From Streptomyces griseomycini (GTDB taxonomy: Bacteria; Actinomycetota; Actinomycetes; Streptomycetales; Streptomycetaceae), in contig NZ_JACHJI010000002.1 in NCBI RefSeq assembly GCF_014203535.1, positions 749,042 to 813,041 on the forward strand: 64,000 nt of DNA, given 5' to 3'. Both the position numbers and the translations under genes were made by a program. Under the pieces are notes generated by a model that was not told the DNA's origin, did no database searches, and saw only the letters and a program-made list of their open reading frames with translations. Within the stretch, counting starts at the first letter, position 1. Each line of letters begins with the position of its first letter. Shown one piece after another: positions 63,050 to 64,000 of the stretch.

Positions 63050-63183
63050 GTGCCCCGTACGGCAACCCGATCGGTTCGAGTCCGGTCCGGGGCACTGCGG
63101 CCGCTGCTCAGCGGCCATACCGCGCCTGATGCGCGACCTCACCAACAACGGCGCGCGGCCCCGGGTGGCTAGACCCGGGGCCG
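63050..63183 (+). other. Hairpin-rich leader with a tRNA-like T-arm
   Basis: Three hairpins follow the promoter: GTGCCCCG/CGGGGCAC (63050-63095), enclosing a T-arm-like ATCGG-TTCGAGT-CCGGT; GGCCGCTG/CAGCGGCC (63099-63116); and CGGCCCCGGGT/ACCCGGGGCCG (63156-63183), a likely terminator. No D-arm or anticodon arm is present, so it is not a complete tRNA. The rest of 62,723-63,222 shows no gene. Confidence 0.55.
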
Positions 63184-63222
63184 CTGTTCGGGCCGTTTCA
63201 CCTGCTAGGGAGACCACGACCC

Positions 63223-63492
63223 ATGAGCCACATCGTCACTGTTCAGGACGCTGTTACCGCGTTCGCCGACTTCATGGAGCCGACGAATGCCGAGCTGGAC
63301 GCGATCGAGCGGGAGATGCCCGTCATCCTGGCGGACGTCGAGTTGCTGGACGCGCACATCGTCACGCTGGACCGCACACCGACCGAGCTGGACGTCCGGC
63401 GCATCCGCCGGGCCCGCCGCCGCGCGCTCGCCGCCCGCGTCGCCCTGCTGAACCGCACCGCCGGCGCCAACCAGTCGGGGGGTGCCGCGTGA
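63223..63492 (+). CDS. DUF6284 family protein
   Basis: 89 residues: SHIVTVQDAVTAFADFMEPT, AELDAIEREMPVILADVELL and VRRIRRARRRALAARVALL. Small, soluble, with a basic helix near the end. I know the family only from Streptomyces integrative elements and plasmids, where it lies just ahead of transfer and replication genes. It overlaps the next gene by four bases (GTGA). Confidence 0.8.
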   Translation: MSHIVTVQDAVTAFADFMEPTNAELDAIEREMPVILADVELLDAHIVTLDRTPTELDVRRIRRARRRALAARVALLNRTAGANQSGGAA

Positions 63493-63938
63493 GTACCACC
63501 GATCGGAATCTGCTCGCCGCGCACGCCGAGGTGAAGGCGGAGATCGCGCGCACGGACAGCAAGACGGCGCTGTTGCTGGCGTTCGTCGGCGCGGTCTTGG
63601 CCGGGGCCTGGACGGTCGCCCGTGACCTGCCGCTGAACTGGCTCGCCATCGTCGCGGGAGCTTCCGGCATGGCGTTGCTGGTCGCGGCGGCCGGTCTGCT
63701 GCTGCGGTCGGTCCGCCCGAAGCTGTCGGGCCGGCACGGTTTCCCGTTGTGGGCCACGCTCACGGCGGAGGAGATCAGCGCGGCGGTCGCCTGCGACCTG
63801 GCCGCCGATATCGCCGGACTGTCCCGGCTGACCGTCGCCAAGTTCACGTGCCTGCGCCGCGCGGTCGACCTCACCGCCGCCGGCGGGGCCCTGCTCATCC
63901 TCGCCGCCCTGCTCACCGCCGGGGGTGCGGCATGGTGA
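63489..63938 (+). CDS. Pycsar effector-like membrane protein (DUF5706-like)
   Basis: 149 residues from GTG 63489. A short start leads to the motif EIARTDSKTALLLAFVGAVL (residues about 18-38), like the conserved start of the PycTM/DUF5706 membrane effector of Pycsar systems. Two more hydrophobic segments follow (LAIVAGASGMALLVAAAGLL; LTAAGGALLILAALL). There is no cyclase gene next to it. In conjugative elements such proteins may instead be Spd-type spread proteins. Confidence 0.7.
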   Translation: MSTTDRNLLAAHAEVKAEIARTDSKTALLLAFVGAVLAGAWTVARDLPLNWLAIVAGASGMALLVAAAGLLLRSVRPKLSGRHGFPLWATLTAEEISAAVACDLAADIAGLSRLTVAKFTCLRRAVDLTAAGGALLILAALLTAGGAAW

Positions 63939-64000
63939 CGCTGACCGCGCAGATGTCGAACACCGGCAGCACGTGGCGCCTGTACGTCGTGCTGTACGGC
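63932..64000 (+). CDS. Start of a gene cut by the window end
   Basis: ATG 63932 (or GTG 63935, overlapping the upstream stop as GTGA) begins MVTLTAQMSNTGSTWRLYVV, open to the edge. 23 codons only. It continues the overlapping operon of the transfer region; family not recognisable. Confidence 0.5.
   Translation, partial: MVTLTAQMSNTGSTWRLYVVLYG

Noticed and set aside
63025..63097. Complete tRNA gene near 63,050-63,095
   Set aside because: A good T-arm and acceptor-like stem exist, but D-arm and anticodon arm cannot be formed. Reported only as a structured leader.
62960..63217. 85-codon minus-strand frame over the hairpin region
   Set aside because: Its translation is typical of antisense of tRNA-like and hairpin sequence; no start site support.
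63489..63938. A complete Pycsar defence system
   Set aside because: No pyrimidine cyclase gene adjoins the effector-like protein, and its overlap with transfer-region genes favours a conjugation role.

Overview
This window is a piece of a Streptomyces chromosome. It is very G+C rich, many starts are GTG or TTG preceded by GGAGG-like ribosome sites, and it carries the actinobacterial order tuf-fusA-rpsG-rpsL / rpoC-rpoB-rplL-rplJ / rplA-rplK-nusG-secE-tRNA-Trp, then aspC, add, murB, two MaoC hydratases and rpmG. From memory this order matches the SCO4662-to-SCO4635 stretch of S. coelicolor, here reading in descending SCO order.

Layout. 1-7,260: a truncated GH10 xylanase, a frameshifted LLM-type oxidoreductase pseudogene, an aldo/keto reductase with a divergent TetR gene over twin palindromic operators, a LysR regulator, a secreted streptogrisin-type protease with a C-terminal chitin/carbohydrate-binding module, and two paralogous YcxB-like membrane proteins. 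7,298-20,184: a secreted RHS/YD-repeat polymorphic toxin of about 3,050 residues with a predicted nuclease tip and an overlapping SUKH immunity gene, an FG-GAP repeat protein, and a broken Rpn-like gene whose 3' end is tandemly duplicated. 20,390-40,692: the translation/transcription core on the minus strand, with recognisable promoters, hairpins and terminators. 40,832-51,337: housekeeping and accessory genes (adenosine deaminase, MurB, an MFS exporter with its TetR regulator, MaoC pair, L33, tRNA-Met, tRNA-Thr, a catalytically degenerate amidohydrolase).

51,448 to the right edge is an integrated element. Only the 3' half of a tRNA-Tyr gene is present at 51,448-51,502, as expected for the junction left by an integrase-type element in tRNA-Tyr (the SLP1 site of S. 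coelicolor). Element genes follow: a sigma-like regulator with small membrane proteins, a second tRNA-Tyr-like core (possible old junction), then a less G+C-rich cargo block with a membrane-anchored pentapeptide-repeat protein, an SRA-like/sulfur-binding/HNH type IV restriction enzyme, and a translationally coupled two-gene unit (DUF4365 nuclease-like protein plus an unrecognised 384-residue partner). This coupled pair is the best candidate for an undescribed defence system. The actinomycete ICE control module comes next: a double-winged-helix GntR protein, an HD phosphohydrolase, a Pif-like Nudix hydrolase and an XRE regulator. A promoter overlapped by a 27-bp perfect palindrome reads through a hairpin-rich leader into transfer-region genes (DUF6284, a Pycsar-effector-like membrane protein, and a gene cut by the window end). 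Integrase, replication and Tra genes would lie beyond 64,000.
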